Shown: piece after piece, positions 23,708 to 34,400 of the stretch
Position numbering within the stretch: the first letter of the stretch is position 1
Layout: each line of letters opens with the position of its first letter
Assembly: GCA_036250225.1 (NCBI GenBank)
Contig: JAPZLL010000013.1
Location: 372,001 to 436,000 of the forward strand
DNA: 64,000 nucleotides
Reading direction: 5' to 3'
Origin: Cercophora sp. LCS_1
Lineage: Eukaryota > Ascomycota > Sordariomycetes > Sordariales > Lasiosphaeriaceae
Notes under the pieces: model-generated
The model's database searches: none
Told to the model about the DNA's origin: nothing
What the model saw: only the letters and a program-made list of their open reading frames with translations
Program-made: the position numbers and the translations under genes

Positions 23708-25483
23708 ATGGACTCGTTCAAGCAGCTCAAACGTCGGACGACGGACCTGTTCAACAACATCCCGCAGTCGATCCAATCCCTCAACCTGGGCCAGCACGGC
23801 GGCCATCATCATGGAAAGCGTAGCGGTCCCAGCATGAAGGGCACATGGGAGAAGATCAGCGGGCTCCCGTCGTTGCCTCGCTCCTCGCACACCATCAACA
23901 TCGTCGCCGGCAACGTCTACATCTTTGGTGGCGAGAGCGCCGATGCCCGCAAGCCTGCCGACAACGACATGCACGTCGTGACACTCCCCTCATCCGGAGC
24001 TCCAGCAGACTATTATACCATCAAAGCTAAAGCCGCCCCGCTTGCGGCCCCGGAGCCGGAGTCGGAGTCAGGGGCGGCACCGGCGCCAGCACCAGCACCA
24101 AAACCTGTCGCCAAGGCATCTACCGGCAAGGAAGCCACCAGCAAGCCAGCAACCGCCAGCAAGCCAGCCACCACGGGCGAGGACACCGGCTCCGAGGAGG
24201 AAGAATCCGACTCGGACGAAGAAGAAGAAGAATCCTCCGAAGAAGAAGAAGACGACGATGAAGACGAAGAAGAAGAGGAATCCGACTCCGAATCCGAATC
24301 AGACAAAGGCAAGACCACCACTCTCCCCTCGCTGCCGACCCCCCGCGTCGGCCACGCAACAGCCACAATCGACCACCGCATCTACCTCTTCGGCGGCCGC
24401 GGCGGGCCCTCCATGACGCCCCTCGACGAAGCCGGCCGCGTCTGGGTCTTTGACACACACACGCACCTCTGGTCCTTCCTGGACCCTGTGCCCTCAACTG
24501 CCGTGCCGCCTCCGCGCTCCTACCACGTCGCCATCGCGACCTCCAAGCCTTCCTCCTTCAACAAACCTGGCCCGCCCGCCCGCGCAACCACCTGGCGCGA
24601 CTGGGCCTTGGGCACAACGGACATTGAAGAAACCGGCACGCCGCAGCGTCCCGTGGTGGGCAACATCGCCACGCACGCAACCGACACCACGCACGGCACC
24701 TTTATCGTCCACGGCGGGTGTTTGTCCGACGGCACGCGCGCCTCGGACATCTGGGCGTTTGATGTGCACTCGCAAACCTGGCAGCGTCTCCCCGACGCAC
24801 CGGCCCCTGCGCGCGGTGGTACAGCCATCGCGCTGTCGCGGAACAAACTCTACCGCTTTGGCGGGTTTGATGGGAAATCGGAGCTCGGTGGCCAACTGGA
24901 TGTGCTGGACCTGACTGTTGACTCGTTCAACGACGCCGTGTCGGCCGGCGAGGTCAGCGTCACGGCACGACGGGGGTGGAGCTCCATCCTCCAGGATAAG
25001 GAGGACGTCGGGTACAAGGAGTCGGATCCTGCTGAGGCGCCGCTTACCGAGGACGAGACATCGCCGTGGCCGGGGCCGCGGAGCGTGGCGCGCTTGGAGG
25101 CGGTGAGCGTTGGTGGCGGGAGGGAGTATCTGGTGTTGATTCTCGGGGAGAGGAACCCCAGCGGAGGAGGCCACGAGGTGGCGGGCAAGTTTTGGGACGA
25201 CATCTGGGCGTTCCAGGTGCCGGCCGAGAGTGGGAGCGTCGCCGGGCTGGCGGATACCGTGAGGAGGGTTGCGGGCGGTAAGAGCGGGGAGGGAACATGG
25301 ACGAGGGTGGAGATGGGGCCGTGGGATGACGAGGATGATGCGAGCGCTGATGGGCCTGGAGCCAGGGGGTGGATTGCTAGCGCGCCGATGGGTGAGCTGG
25401 AGGAGAATGGGATTGTGGTTTGGGGTGGCGTTGATGAGGGTAACAAAAGGTTGGGCGACGGGTGGATTCTGAGACTGGCTTGA
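23708..25483 (+). CDS. Kelch-repeat protein
   Basis: Intronless gene for a 591-residue cytoplasmic protein predicted to form a kelch beta-propeller, normally a protein-protein interaction platform. Kelch-type blades are seen as LPRSSHTINIVAGNVYIFGGE, TPRVGHATATIDHRIYLFGG, a PPRSYHVAIA blade, GTFIVHGG with DIWAFDVHSQTWQRL, and GGTAIALSRNKLYRFGG. Between blades one and two sits a long insert: an Ala/Pro-rich stretch and then a strongly acidic Glu/Asp/Ser run (about residues 155-200). I chose the start MDSFKQLKRRT at 23708; the frame is open further upstream but without an ATG. The fungal family is common but its role is not established, and I do not assign one. Confidence 0.85.
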   Translation: MDSFKQLKRRTTDLFNNIPQSIQSLNLGQHGGHHHGKRSGPSMKGTWEKISGLPSLPRSSHTINIVAGNVYIFGGESADARKPADNDMHVVTLPSSGAPADYYTIKAKAAPLAAPEPESESGAAPAPAPAPKPVAKASTGKEATSKPATASKPATTGEDTGSEEEESDSDEEEEESSEEEEDDDEDEEEEESDSESESDKGKTTTLPSLPTPRVGHATATIDHRIYLFGGRGGPSMTPLDEAGRVWVFDTHTHLWSFLDPVPSTAVPPPRSYHVAIATSKPSSFNKPGPPARATTWRDWALGTTDIEETGTPQRPVVGNIATHATDTTHGTFIVHGGCLSDGTRASDIWAFDVHSQTWQRLPDAPAPARGGTAIALSRNKLYRFGGFDGKSELGGQLDVLDLTVDSFNDAVSAGEVSVTARRGWSSILQDKEDVGYKESDPAEAPLTEDETSPWPGPRSVARLEAVSVGGGREYLVLILGERNPSGGGHEVAGKFWDDIWAFQVPAESGSVAGLADTVRRVAGGKSGEGTWTRVEMGPWDDEDDASADGPGARGWIASAPMGELEENGIVVWGGVDEGNKRLGDGWILRLA

Positions 25484-25785
25484 TGTTTTTCCCGCATACG
25501 TCTGGGCGGATTTTCTCAAGTGAGCCGGTTTGGAGTTTGGATGTTGAATAAATGCCGAACCTGTTTGCGATCATGTCATCTCTCACAGAATGAAATCAAA
25601 CACACTGGCGCCATCAAATTGGAGTTGTTAGCGCACACAGAGCAACGAAAAATAAAAATAAAACAAGCACATGTACAGAATGTTCCCCTCAGTGTTGATG
25701 CTTTTTGTACATAACCGGTTCTATCGCCCGCCCAACAATCGCTTTTGGATTGCAACACCCCTCTCTATTCTACAAGAGGCCTCTT
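25484..25785. other. Short convergent intergenic region
   Basis: About 300 bp between the stops of the kelch gene (plus) and nuo24 (minus). It must carry both 3' UTRs and poly-A sites; it is A/T-rich in the middle. Nothing else is visible. Confidence 0.5.
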
Positions 25786-26719
25786 CTACAAATCGCTCCT
25801 CGTCGTCTCAATGCCCCACGGCTCGCTCGTCAAGTTTGTGATCCCCTTGCTGTTCTCGCACGTGTGTCGGCCACTCAGAGGGCCGGGCGCAGGCACCTTG
25901 TCGGCCTTGCTGACATCCGTCACGCTACCCCTGAGCGCCTTGAGCAGCGACTTGGTGGTCTCGGGCGTCAGGTCCTCGTAGTAGTCGTCGTTGATCTGCA
26001 CCATGGGCGCGTTGACGCACGCACCCAAGCACTCGACCTCGATGAAGGTAAAGAGGCCGTCCTTTGTCGTCTCGCCTTGCTTGATGCCTAGCTCCTCCTT
26101 AATTGCCTTGACGATGACGTCGCTTCCGCAGCCGCCGAGTTGGCAGGGTGTCTAAAACAAACAAACAAACACAACATTTAGTAAAAAGATGGGATGGGGT
26201 AGAAACCGGGGTGGGGGGGAGGTATTACGGTTGTGCACGCCTGGACGTGGAACTTGCCCACCGGCGTCCGGTTGTACATGGTGTAGAAAGACGCAACTTC
26301 GTAGACGCGCATGGGCGGCATCTCGAGGATGCGCGCCACCTCGTTCATGACGCTGATGCTGGTGAAACCGGCCTGGCGCTGGCCGAGGTCGAGAATCGGC
26401 ATGACGGCCGCCTTTTTGTACTGCGGCGGGTATCGCTTGAGGATCTCGGTGATGACGGCTTCATTCTCGGGAGTGAACTTGAAGGGGATGTCGGGGTTGT
26501 TGTCGGGTGTGTTTCGGTGCTGTGTCATTCGGGCCAGTTAATAATCGGGGGCAATTGGTTGACCCGTGACTAAACACTCACCACCATGAGGGTATCGCTT
26601 CGTCGTGGAGCTGCGAGCGAAAATGCGCGGGTCTTTTGCTGGGCGGACTGCCGTGACACCCGGCTGGCCGACCAGACGGCCGTCCGTAGCAGGAACGGGG
26701 TCAATTTGCTGGCCACCAT
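25786..26719 (-). CDS. nuo24: NADH:ubiquinone oxidoreductase 24-kDa subunit, mitochondrial
   Basis: NDUFV2-type subunit of the NADH-oxidising N-module of respiratory complex I; it carries the [2Fe-2S] cluster N1a. Exons are 26582-26719, 26229-26519 and 25786-26151, giving 264 residues. The N-terminus is Arg/Ser/Ala-rich without acidic residues, as expected of a matrix targeting peptide. Conserved blocks are HRNTPDNNPDIPF, YPPQYKKAAVMPILDLGQRQ and MRVYEVASFYTMYNRTPVGK. The four cluster cysteines are in CTTTPC and CLGAC. The first exon ends at LMV and the second starts at HRNT through an acceptor at 26520-26521 with a TTAACTG branch site. Assignment is firm. Confidence 0.94.
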
Positions 26720-27305
26720 GGCTGCGATTTGTGTGGTCGAAGCAATGGCAGCGTGGAAAGGAAGGAAGGGGAGGGCGATCGGTTTTGTTGGCTTCGTCGA
26801 TTTGAACCACACCACACCTTCGACGACGTCGTCCTCGAAGCAAGCTCGGGCCCTTGCTCTGACAATTGACGGGTTTTGATTGGTTGACGGAGCGAGCACG
26901 CTTTATGCGTTAAACCGGATCGCAGCGGTTCTTGGCGGCTTTCCGGGATGAAGCTGACAGGGGCCTGTTAGGCCAGCATCAGGATTGTGATCAGTTTGTG
27001 TGAGATGTCGCTTGTCACGCAACAGTCAAAGCACAAGTCGTCAAGTCGGCATTGGCTCTTGAAAATGGACGGATTCGATTGTTGAGTTGTATAAAAATCT
27101 AGTCTTCGTGGAGATCGGTACCCTTGGTCGCCTGATGAAAAGGAGTACAGGGGCGCTCGCTGGAAACGGGCTTCGAAGCAGAGCAAACCCCAACATCCCG
27201 CACAGTCCCGGTACAGGGGCCCGGCTACGGATTGACCAAAGACCAAAATACTCAGCGTCTTTGGGCAAAAATATATTACCTTCAAATGCTGGAAGGTCAA
27301 AAATA
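26720..27305. other. Intergenic region upstream of nuo24
   Basis: About 590 bp between the nuo24 start and the tRNA gene. It presumably holds the nuo24 promoter. I see no other feature. Confidence 0.5.
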
Positions 27306-27395
27306 GGGTCTGGCCGGGGATTGAACCCGGGACCTCTCGCAACACTGCTGTAGGGTGAACCCTAAGCGAGAATCATACCACTAGACCACCAGACC
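27306..27395 (-). tRNA. tRNA-Pro(AGG) with an intron
   Basis: Reading the minus strand, the 7-bp acceptor stem GGTCTGG pairs with CCAGACC, followed by a C discriminator base. The T arm is intact, with loop GGTTCAATCC. The anticodon stem CTCGC/GCGAG encloses the loop TTAGGGT, whose middle triplet is AGG (proline, decoding CCN/CCU). An intron of about 18 nt interrupts the anticodon loop right after position 37, the standard place for nuclear tRNA introns. The mature tRNA would be about 72 nt. Confidence 0.92.
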
Positions 27396-30300
27396 TTATA
27401 ATTGGTTGAAGACTGCGGTCGCAACAGCGCCTCTTGTTCGACAGCCCTGTCGCGGCCCTCGAAAAGGGGTCAGCAAGACGCTGAGGATGTTTACACCGAG
27501 CACGGCGCCGTCGACACGCACTACGAGCGCAAGCTTGACGATGAGAACTTCGAGGCAGTCAAGAGCAGCCGCTTAGTATGTCGCGTATTTGCTCAGATGG
27601 CCTGGTTCTCAGCCAGTACCTTGATGGACAGACATGAATTTGCGGAGACTCGGAGAGCGAGTGTTCAAGAAAATGAGCCATATCAAGGCTGCGCATGGGC
27701 GAACAAGAGAGCCCCGAGGGCTGCGATAGTTAGTCTTAAAGTAATAAGATGTTACTTAAGCTCCAAGGTGAAAGTGAATTGCGTGTCAGTGGGAGAAACC
27801 ACTCTCAAAACGAGATATTCACATCAATCAGGCCTTCCCAGGGAATGTAATTTGCTGATAAGAATATCGCAACCACTTCCTTTGGCTTTCCGCTGCGCAT
27901 TGGATCTGAGACAAATAATAGCCTGGCGTAGTTCTCATATTTTTTCATCACCGTCGTTGCGTCAAACGACTGGGACGTTCCACCTCCCTAAACATATTTC
28001 ACCTGACTTCTTCGTCTTCACACGTGCAATCACCCAGCCTCCGCAAGAAGGCCAATACCCCGGAAACAGAAGGTACGTCCGTGGGTAGAAGAGCCATGGC
28101 GAAAACCAGAGCCAACAGAGAACCAGCAAATGGCCCAGAGGCACGCCCCCCCCAAGGTCGCCCACAGTCGCCCACAGTGGTTGCGGTGAAGAGAAGTAAC
28201 TGCGGTGTCGACACCAAAGACTGGGAAGATTGTTCCCGCCTTTGACTTGCAGTGGGCGTTCCTCAGAATCCTTGGCATGGCGGGAGGAAGGAGCCCGCGC
28301 GCTGGATGACGTTGTGACCGATCTGCCTGACTTCCTCGACGAGCAGTAGATGTGCCGTGTGGCGAAGACCGATGGCAAGCAGGTGGAATGAGTTTGGGAC
28401 CCTTCCGAGGAACTTTTTGAAAGGGACGACGAGAGCCGCATTCAGGGGTTTCTTGAAGAATAATCTGGCAAAGGACAAGAACAAGCACAAGGAAAAGGGC
28501 AACGTTGAAATAGATTGAGACATCTAGAGTTGATGCACCACCGCCGTCACCGTTGCCGTCGCCGCAGCTCGCCTCTGGCGATACGAGCTTACAAAGCGCT
28601 CCTCCTCCTCCCACGTTGACCTCGCCACTTGGTACTGTGCCAAGTCCTTGACAAAATAAACGGGACATACAAAAAGTCAAAGGGGCATTCGTCCACTCAA
28701 AGGGGTGATTACAAAATCACTACGCGTTACTCTAATACTCAGACGCCTAAGATATTATTGAGAAGGCGTTGAGCCTTTTTTGTTCATGTATGTTGTAATT
28801 TACATTACCTATCAAGGCCACTTAGAGTGGCATCGGCTGGATTGAGTGTGCCGATTATTTCATCAGCAACTTGTGTGCCCGTTGTAAAGCGCCGCCGCCA
28901 GCGAAAAGGCGCATGCATATACCATATACTTGTCCTTGCCACTCCCATAAACACCACACACCGACCAGTGCCATCTACAATAAGAGTTATACAGGCAAGC
29001 AAGCATCAGGTTCCAAAACTTGATGTTTATTAGAGAGTCACCTACCGATGCAATCAAAACTGCGAGGATCGCCGAGGCCACCCCCGGGCGAGTCGCCCCA
29101 GCGTTGGCGCTGACTAGGTCTAGATCCGGGTAGTCGAACCGCGTCCGGTCCGTTGCGTCGACTTCGTGAAGTAGATGCCATTCCCAGGCTCAGTCTGCCA
29201 GTTGGATGAGCTCAGCCCGGCCCCCGGACCCACCCCCTGAAGCGACGATAGATGTGGCAACAAGATTGATACCATCCTTAGGGTGATCCGGAGAGTCGCG
29301 ACGGGGCCGATACTGGCAGCGCGGCTGGGTCTGCTTGAAGCAGCATCAATGGATTGACCGGAACAGGTGCTTCTGAATCATCTGGCACTTCCTCGGATTT
29401 TCGGGCGAGGCAGCAGCAGTAGTGCCACCCCCTAAGACCCGAGCGATAAGAGTATTCCCCTCGGCCATACAAAGACGCGGTTGATCAAGGAAGAGACCAA
29501 ACAAAAAAGGGAAGAGCCGTAATCTCAACGAAGAACTGGAGAAGCAGCCGTTGTTGGCATGGCATTGCGTGGGTGTCACCGACCGATGGGTAGACTCAAC
29601 TTTCGAGGCAAATCACAGCAGCGCAGCCAAACTTACAACTACCTGCCGTTCCGCAACTATCTGGGCTGCTAAAAAAAAAAAAAAAAGCACTCGAAATGAA
29701 GACTATCCCCTTCAATGCTTACCTACCCGCAATCTTGTAACTGGCTCCGAATTCCTTGTACCACGCGGCGATGTTGTTGATCTCCCAATGGTCGCCGCGT
29801 CTTCAGACTCGATGGTAGCGGCAGGGACACTATCCTCCATCGCAGCCGTAGCAACTGGATGCGTATTGCGGTAAGAACCCCGAGGACAATCAGTTCAACG
29901 GCGACTGCATCTCGCGGTCGTAGGGTGGGGGCTAACAAGGGGTCACGGATGGGGTCCAACCCGGCACTTGATCGCATCAACGACCTCATCTGCGGCCATC
30001 AAGGCTAGCGAGGAAAACAAGGACTGCTTGATCAGACCTTACTTTGACCGTTTGAAGTACGGTCCCGGAGTGATGGGCTTGCATACGTGAGCAACAGCTA
30101 CCTGCGCAGTCTTGAGCAACACGCCATGCCGCGATTGAGATGGGCTGGCTGGAAAACGGCCAAGTCTAAAACTGGAAGGGACAAACTCATTCCAACAGAA
30201 ACATATAACTTGGGCCACACTTCTTAGCACGTCACAAGCATAGTACATTTGTGTCAAAGCAAAGCAAAACATCCATTCGTCCCTCGGATGACCATGCTCA

Positions 30301-30645
30301 AGTCTCTAAAAACGTAACTTTTCCAGGTTGCCCCGTCCAGTCTCCCATTCCAAAACACCAGTCAGCATGGCAAAAAGCCGAAACTGAACCGAAATCCTGC
30401 CCAAATGCCCAAAGAAGAACCATCCGCCGCCATGTCCATCCGTCCATTCCATCGTCATCATCAAGCCCTAAGCACTCCTGCCCGGGTTCAAAGAACCCGG
30501 CCCCAAATCCACCGTCCGGAAAAAGAGAAAAAAGAAGTCCAAATCGTGTGGTGGTGGTCGACCGATTGGGGAACGGTGGCCCCGTTGGGCGGCATCGAGA
30601 AAAGAGTAGGTCGTCGCCAAAAAAAAAATCGAGGTCGGACGGAGA
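27396..30645. other. Gene-poor stretch with fragmentary coding signals
   Basis: About 3.2 kb between tRNA-Pro and the repeat arrays. No complete gene can be read. A plus-strand frame at 27402-28088 begins just past the tRNA and contains an F-box-like segment. On the minus strand between 28.86 and 29.98 kb several short, protein-like segments lie in different frames, one with a membrane-helix character. A 16-A run lies near 29671. These are treated under findings and may be decayed or lineage-specific genes. Confidence 0.45.
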
Positions 30646-30965
30646 GAAAGCAGATAGCCGACCGTGGATCGTCGAGGCCAAACCATCAAATAAACTAGAA
30701 GAGTATGTCCCCGCCAAAGGATACTCAAACCGATCTATTGCGATGGAGGGCCGAGGTCGAGGGAAGTGAAAGAAGATCGTCAACCGCGGTCTGCCAAGAC
30801 CAAGCTGTCAAACAAATCGAAAGAGCGGGTCCCCACCAGAGACCGCACAATCCGATCCATTTTCAAGCAAAGTCCAACGAAGAAAGCAGAATGTATATGA
30901 CCGTGGCTGACCGAGCCAAACCATTGAGAAACAGGAGAGTAGGTCCCCGCCAAAGGCTACTCATC
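30646..30965. repeat. Diverged three-copy tandem repeat (about 115-120 bp unit)
   Basis: Three successive blocks begin with GAAAGMAGA-like sequence at about 30646, 30768 and 30881. Each contains a GACCGTGG-like or AACCGCGG word, AGACCAA/GAGCCAAACCATYRA, and GTCCCCRCCARAGRCTAC or close variants in the same order. Identity between copies looks moderate, so this is an old array. It abuts the younger 86-bp array on its right. Confidence 0.7.
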
Positions 30966-30984
30966 TGTTTCTATCAGGTATGGC

Positions 30985-31487
30985 CGGGTCCGTTTGGTTA
31001 CCCAGTTCAGGTTCTGGGGGTTTCTCACGTTTTCCTTCGTTTCGACAACCCGTGATGATGCCGATGGTCGGGGTCTGTTTGGTTACCCAGTTCAAGTTCT
31101 GGGGGTTTCTCGCGTTTTCCTTCGCCGTCGACAAGCCAGGATGGTGCCGACCGTTGCTGGTGTGTTTGATTACCCAGTTCACTCTGGGGGTTTCTCACGT
31201 TTTCCTTCGTTTTTTGACACTCCGGGATGGTGTCGATGATCTGGGTTTGTTTGGTTACCCAGTTCAGCTCTGGGGGTTCATCGCGTTTTCCTTCGCTGTC
31301 GGCAGACCAGGATGGTGTCGACAGTTGTTGATCCATTTGATTACCCAGTCTTGGTTCTGGGGGTTCCTCGCGTTTTCCTTCGCTTCGACACGCCGGGATA
31401 GTGCCGATGATCGTGGGTCCATTTGATTACGCAGTCTTGGTTCTGCGGGTTTCTCGCGTTTTCCTTCGCTGTCGACCTTGTTGTCAA
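30985..31487. repeat. Six-copy minisatellite, 85-87 bp unit
   Basis: The word TACCCAG (TACGCAG in the last copy) recurs with its A at about 31000, 31085, 31172, 31257, 31343 and 31429, i.e. spacings of 85, 87, 85, 86 and 86 bp. Each unit then has TTCTGGGGGTTTCTC or a close variant and CGTTTTCCTTCG, then a more variable GAC...GATGRTGYCGA segment. The array ends within a few bases of the stop codon of the downstream minus-strand CCCH zinc-finger gene, so it would form the start of its 3' UTR. Confidence 0.92.
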
Positions 31488-31489
31488 TT

Positions 31490-34400
31490 CTACTCCTTCT
31501 TACCCTCCTCTCCCTCACCACCCCCCTCGTCAGTCTCTTGGACCCGTCTGAGGGAAGGAAAATCCCTCCCCCGGGGGGCCGTCGGAGGACCAACGGGCCC
31601 TGCAGCGGGCGCCGTGAACCTGGCTGATATCATGTTAGCCTTGTATACCATAATTGCGCGGACAGTGTTTGGAGAGGCAGTGGAGTTGAGAAGGCCTGGG
31701 GGCAGTATGGGGAGGTGTGGCAGCCAAGGTGGCCTGGTAAAGTGTGGTCTGGCCAGCCAAGGGCCCGGCCCCGGGCCATGGGCGCGAAACAGTGACCGGG
31801 GGGTGACCAGTCGCCATAAAGAGTGCGTACCCTTTGGAGTCGGGTACATAGCAGGCGAGCGGGGAGGGAAAGAAGGAAAGGAACTTACCAGCTGAACCGC
31901 CCGACGCGCTACCCTCCCTCCAGGGCTGGTATAGCGCACGGCCCTGGCGCGCACTGGGCCCACTCGGAGCGTTGGGCGGCGGCCGGGACGGGGTTGCGGC
32001 CGGTGTCACGGCGGGTTGTTTACCGTGGCCCTCGCGGGTCGCACGGCGGTGAGGGCCCGAGGAGGGCTTCTCCCCCTCCAAAGCGTCTGTACGACCGGCA
32101 TCGCTGCCGGAGTCCGCGTCAGCCACGGGATGCCTGCCCGACTCGGTTCCCCGAGAGCGGGCCAACTCGGCCTGCTGCCTCTTCCACCAGGCGGGGAGCC
32201 CGTGGAAGAGCCCCAGCTGGTGCTGGGTTGCCTTGTCCATGGGCATCTCGTGTTTGAACTTGCACCCTTGCTGGGCGAAGGCGCAAGTGCCTTCGTGGAC
32301 CCACTTGTCGCAAAAGATCTTTGCCCGCTTGGGGCGAGCAAAGCCAGCGCCGGCAGCAGCGACGCTGGTGGTCGAGGTTGAAGGCCCCGACGCGACGATG
32401 GTGTCGATGCGGGTCTGTCCCAGAACCCGCGGGTTGCGGCAATAATTAGCCGCGAACTGGTTGAGAAAGGAAAAGGTTAGAAGAAAAAGACGTAGGAAAA
32501 AAAAGAAAACACGCTGCACTGCGAGCGGTGGTTGTGCTGTGACGAGGGGAGTGGTTCTGAATGGCACAGGGGCTCAGAGGTGATGCGATGCGACAGCTAC
32601 GGCAGCTGTGGGAGAGAAAGACAACGGATAGATTCAAAACTCACCTGGAGGTCCTCCAGAGGGATGCTCCGGGCCAGGCCCGGGGGCACGTTCGGCACCG
32701 AAGCCTACAAAGTCGAGTCAGTTACCGAGGCAACGCCAAGGGGCGAGTAAATATTGACTTACCGAGAACGAGACCCGTTGCTGGTAGAGCCAGCGTCCGT
32801 TCTCGTCTGGGCGCGAGGGTTGGGCTAGGACACACGCGCCCGGGGTTGCCACTTCGGTGACCGGGATGCCGTCCATGGGGGGCAGCATGTCCGCGGGGAT
32901 CAGTCGCGTGTACACCCCATTGCCCCTATCGAGGAGATAGGAGGCAATGGCGCCCGGCACCGTCGTGGTGGTGCCTGGAAGTACAGCCAAGGCAGGGCGT
33001 AAATCTGCCGAGGCGACATGTGCCGTGACAGGGATGGGACCGGGAGACGCGGGGTGGTGAAGGCCCACCGGCGATTCGAGGAGGCCAGGCGGGAGGTTGG
33101 CCTGGCCGGCCGAGCTTGAGGCGCCCGCGGCGCCAGTCGGAGTCTGCATGCCGGCGGCCTGGGAGGCCCGCTGGGCGTATACGTCCCAGACTGCGGCGAT
33201 CTGGGGGTCCGCAAGGGACCTGGCGGGGGCGGCGGCAGACCCTGAACGTGACGGTTAGAAAGTATTCGCGAAGTGTGGCTTGGAAGTTGGGGTTGCGAAG
33301 TTGGAAACTTGAGGGAAATAGTGCAAGAGTTTGCAAAGGCCGCGAAGAGTTGCAGGAAAATGTGCGGGGTGACAGTAAAAATGTACAGTGTGCAGGGCAA
33401 GCCAACCACAGTCTTTTCGTCGGAAGGAAGGAGCGCAAGGGGCAACGAGGAAAGGGGCAAAGTACACACCCACAACGCAGCAAAATGATCCCATCCAGCA
33501 CAAATTCCAATCTCCCGAGGTTCAACTGACCGTATTTAAAAAGTCTAGTTCAATCCAAGGTTCAAGGGATCTCGTTCTGGGGGAGAGGGCGCGAGGGGAA
33601 ATACCCACACGGAAGGAGCACGAGCAACTGAGAACTTGACAACGCAGAGACGAAAAAACTTGATCAAACAACGCAAAAAAAGCAGAAAACAGGCAAGCTT
33701 GGACGGCAACAGAGGTTGGAATGAGAGTCAATAGGACTTACCAGGCTGGCCCGAAGTGGCAGACGAGCTGCCAGGGCCGACGGCAGGGCGCGTCGCAGGG
33801 GCGGGGACGGGGGGAGCAGCAAAGCTCCCAGCGGGGAAGAGGGCGGACGGCCAGGTGGCCGCCGCGAGGTTGGCGGGCACAGGGGCGGGGAGGCTGGTTG
33901 GCCCGGAGCCAGTGGTGGCGCCAGGCGCGGGAGGGGGTGCTTCTTCTAGTCAGTCTTTTCCTTCCAGGGTTGTGGGCAAGAGGGCGATACTTACCCGTCG
34001 AGGCGGTGCCTCGCGGCACAAACGGTGCCGACTCGGCGCTGAGGGGAGGCATCGTGGGAGAGGCCGGAGGAGATGTTGGCGGCAGAGCCGCAGGGGACAG
34101 GGAGGTTGGTGGTGGGGAAGGCAAGTGGTGGTCAAGTAAGTTCTTGACCGAGGTGGTGTGTGGTTGAAAGGAAGAAGAAGAGGAGGAAGAATCGTGGAGC
34201 CTGGTGGGAGAAGATATAGGCTGGCTAGAAGCCGCAGGCGGGTCCGTCGCGGCGATGGTATCGTTGACGATGCGATGCTCGGCGACGATGCGATCGGCGG
34301 AACCACCCGGAAGCCTCCGGAGGTATTGTAGCTTGTCTCCATTGTTGACGAGGTAAGCGGAGCGCCGGCTGAGGTGCTCCGGGCCCGTCCCGGACATAGG

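Noticed and set aside
24494..25519. 341-residue open frame antisense to the kelch gene
   Set aside because: Arg/Pro-rich mirror of a GC-rich exon, with no domain.
29671..29686. A16 run as the tail of a retroelement insertion
   Set aside because: No target-site duplication, reverse transcriptase or LINE/SINE-like body is visible next to it.
30980..31426. 148-residue plus-strand open frame with repeated WGFLAFSFA-like segments
   Set aside because: It is the translation of the 86-bp minisatellite. Opposite-strand frames are open as well, units of 85 and 86 bp break the protein repeat, and no homologous protein is known to me.
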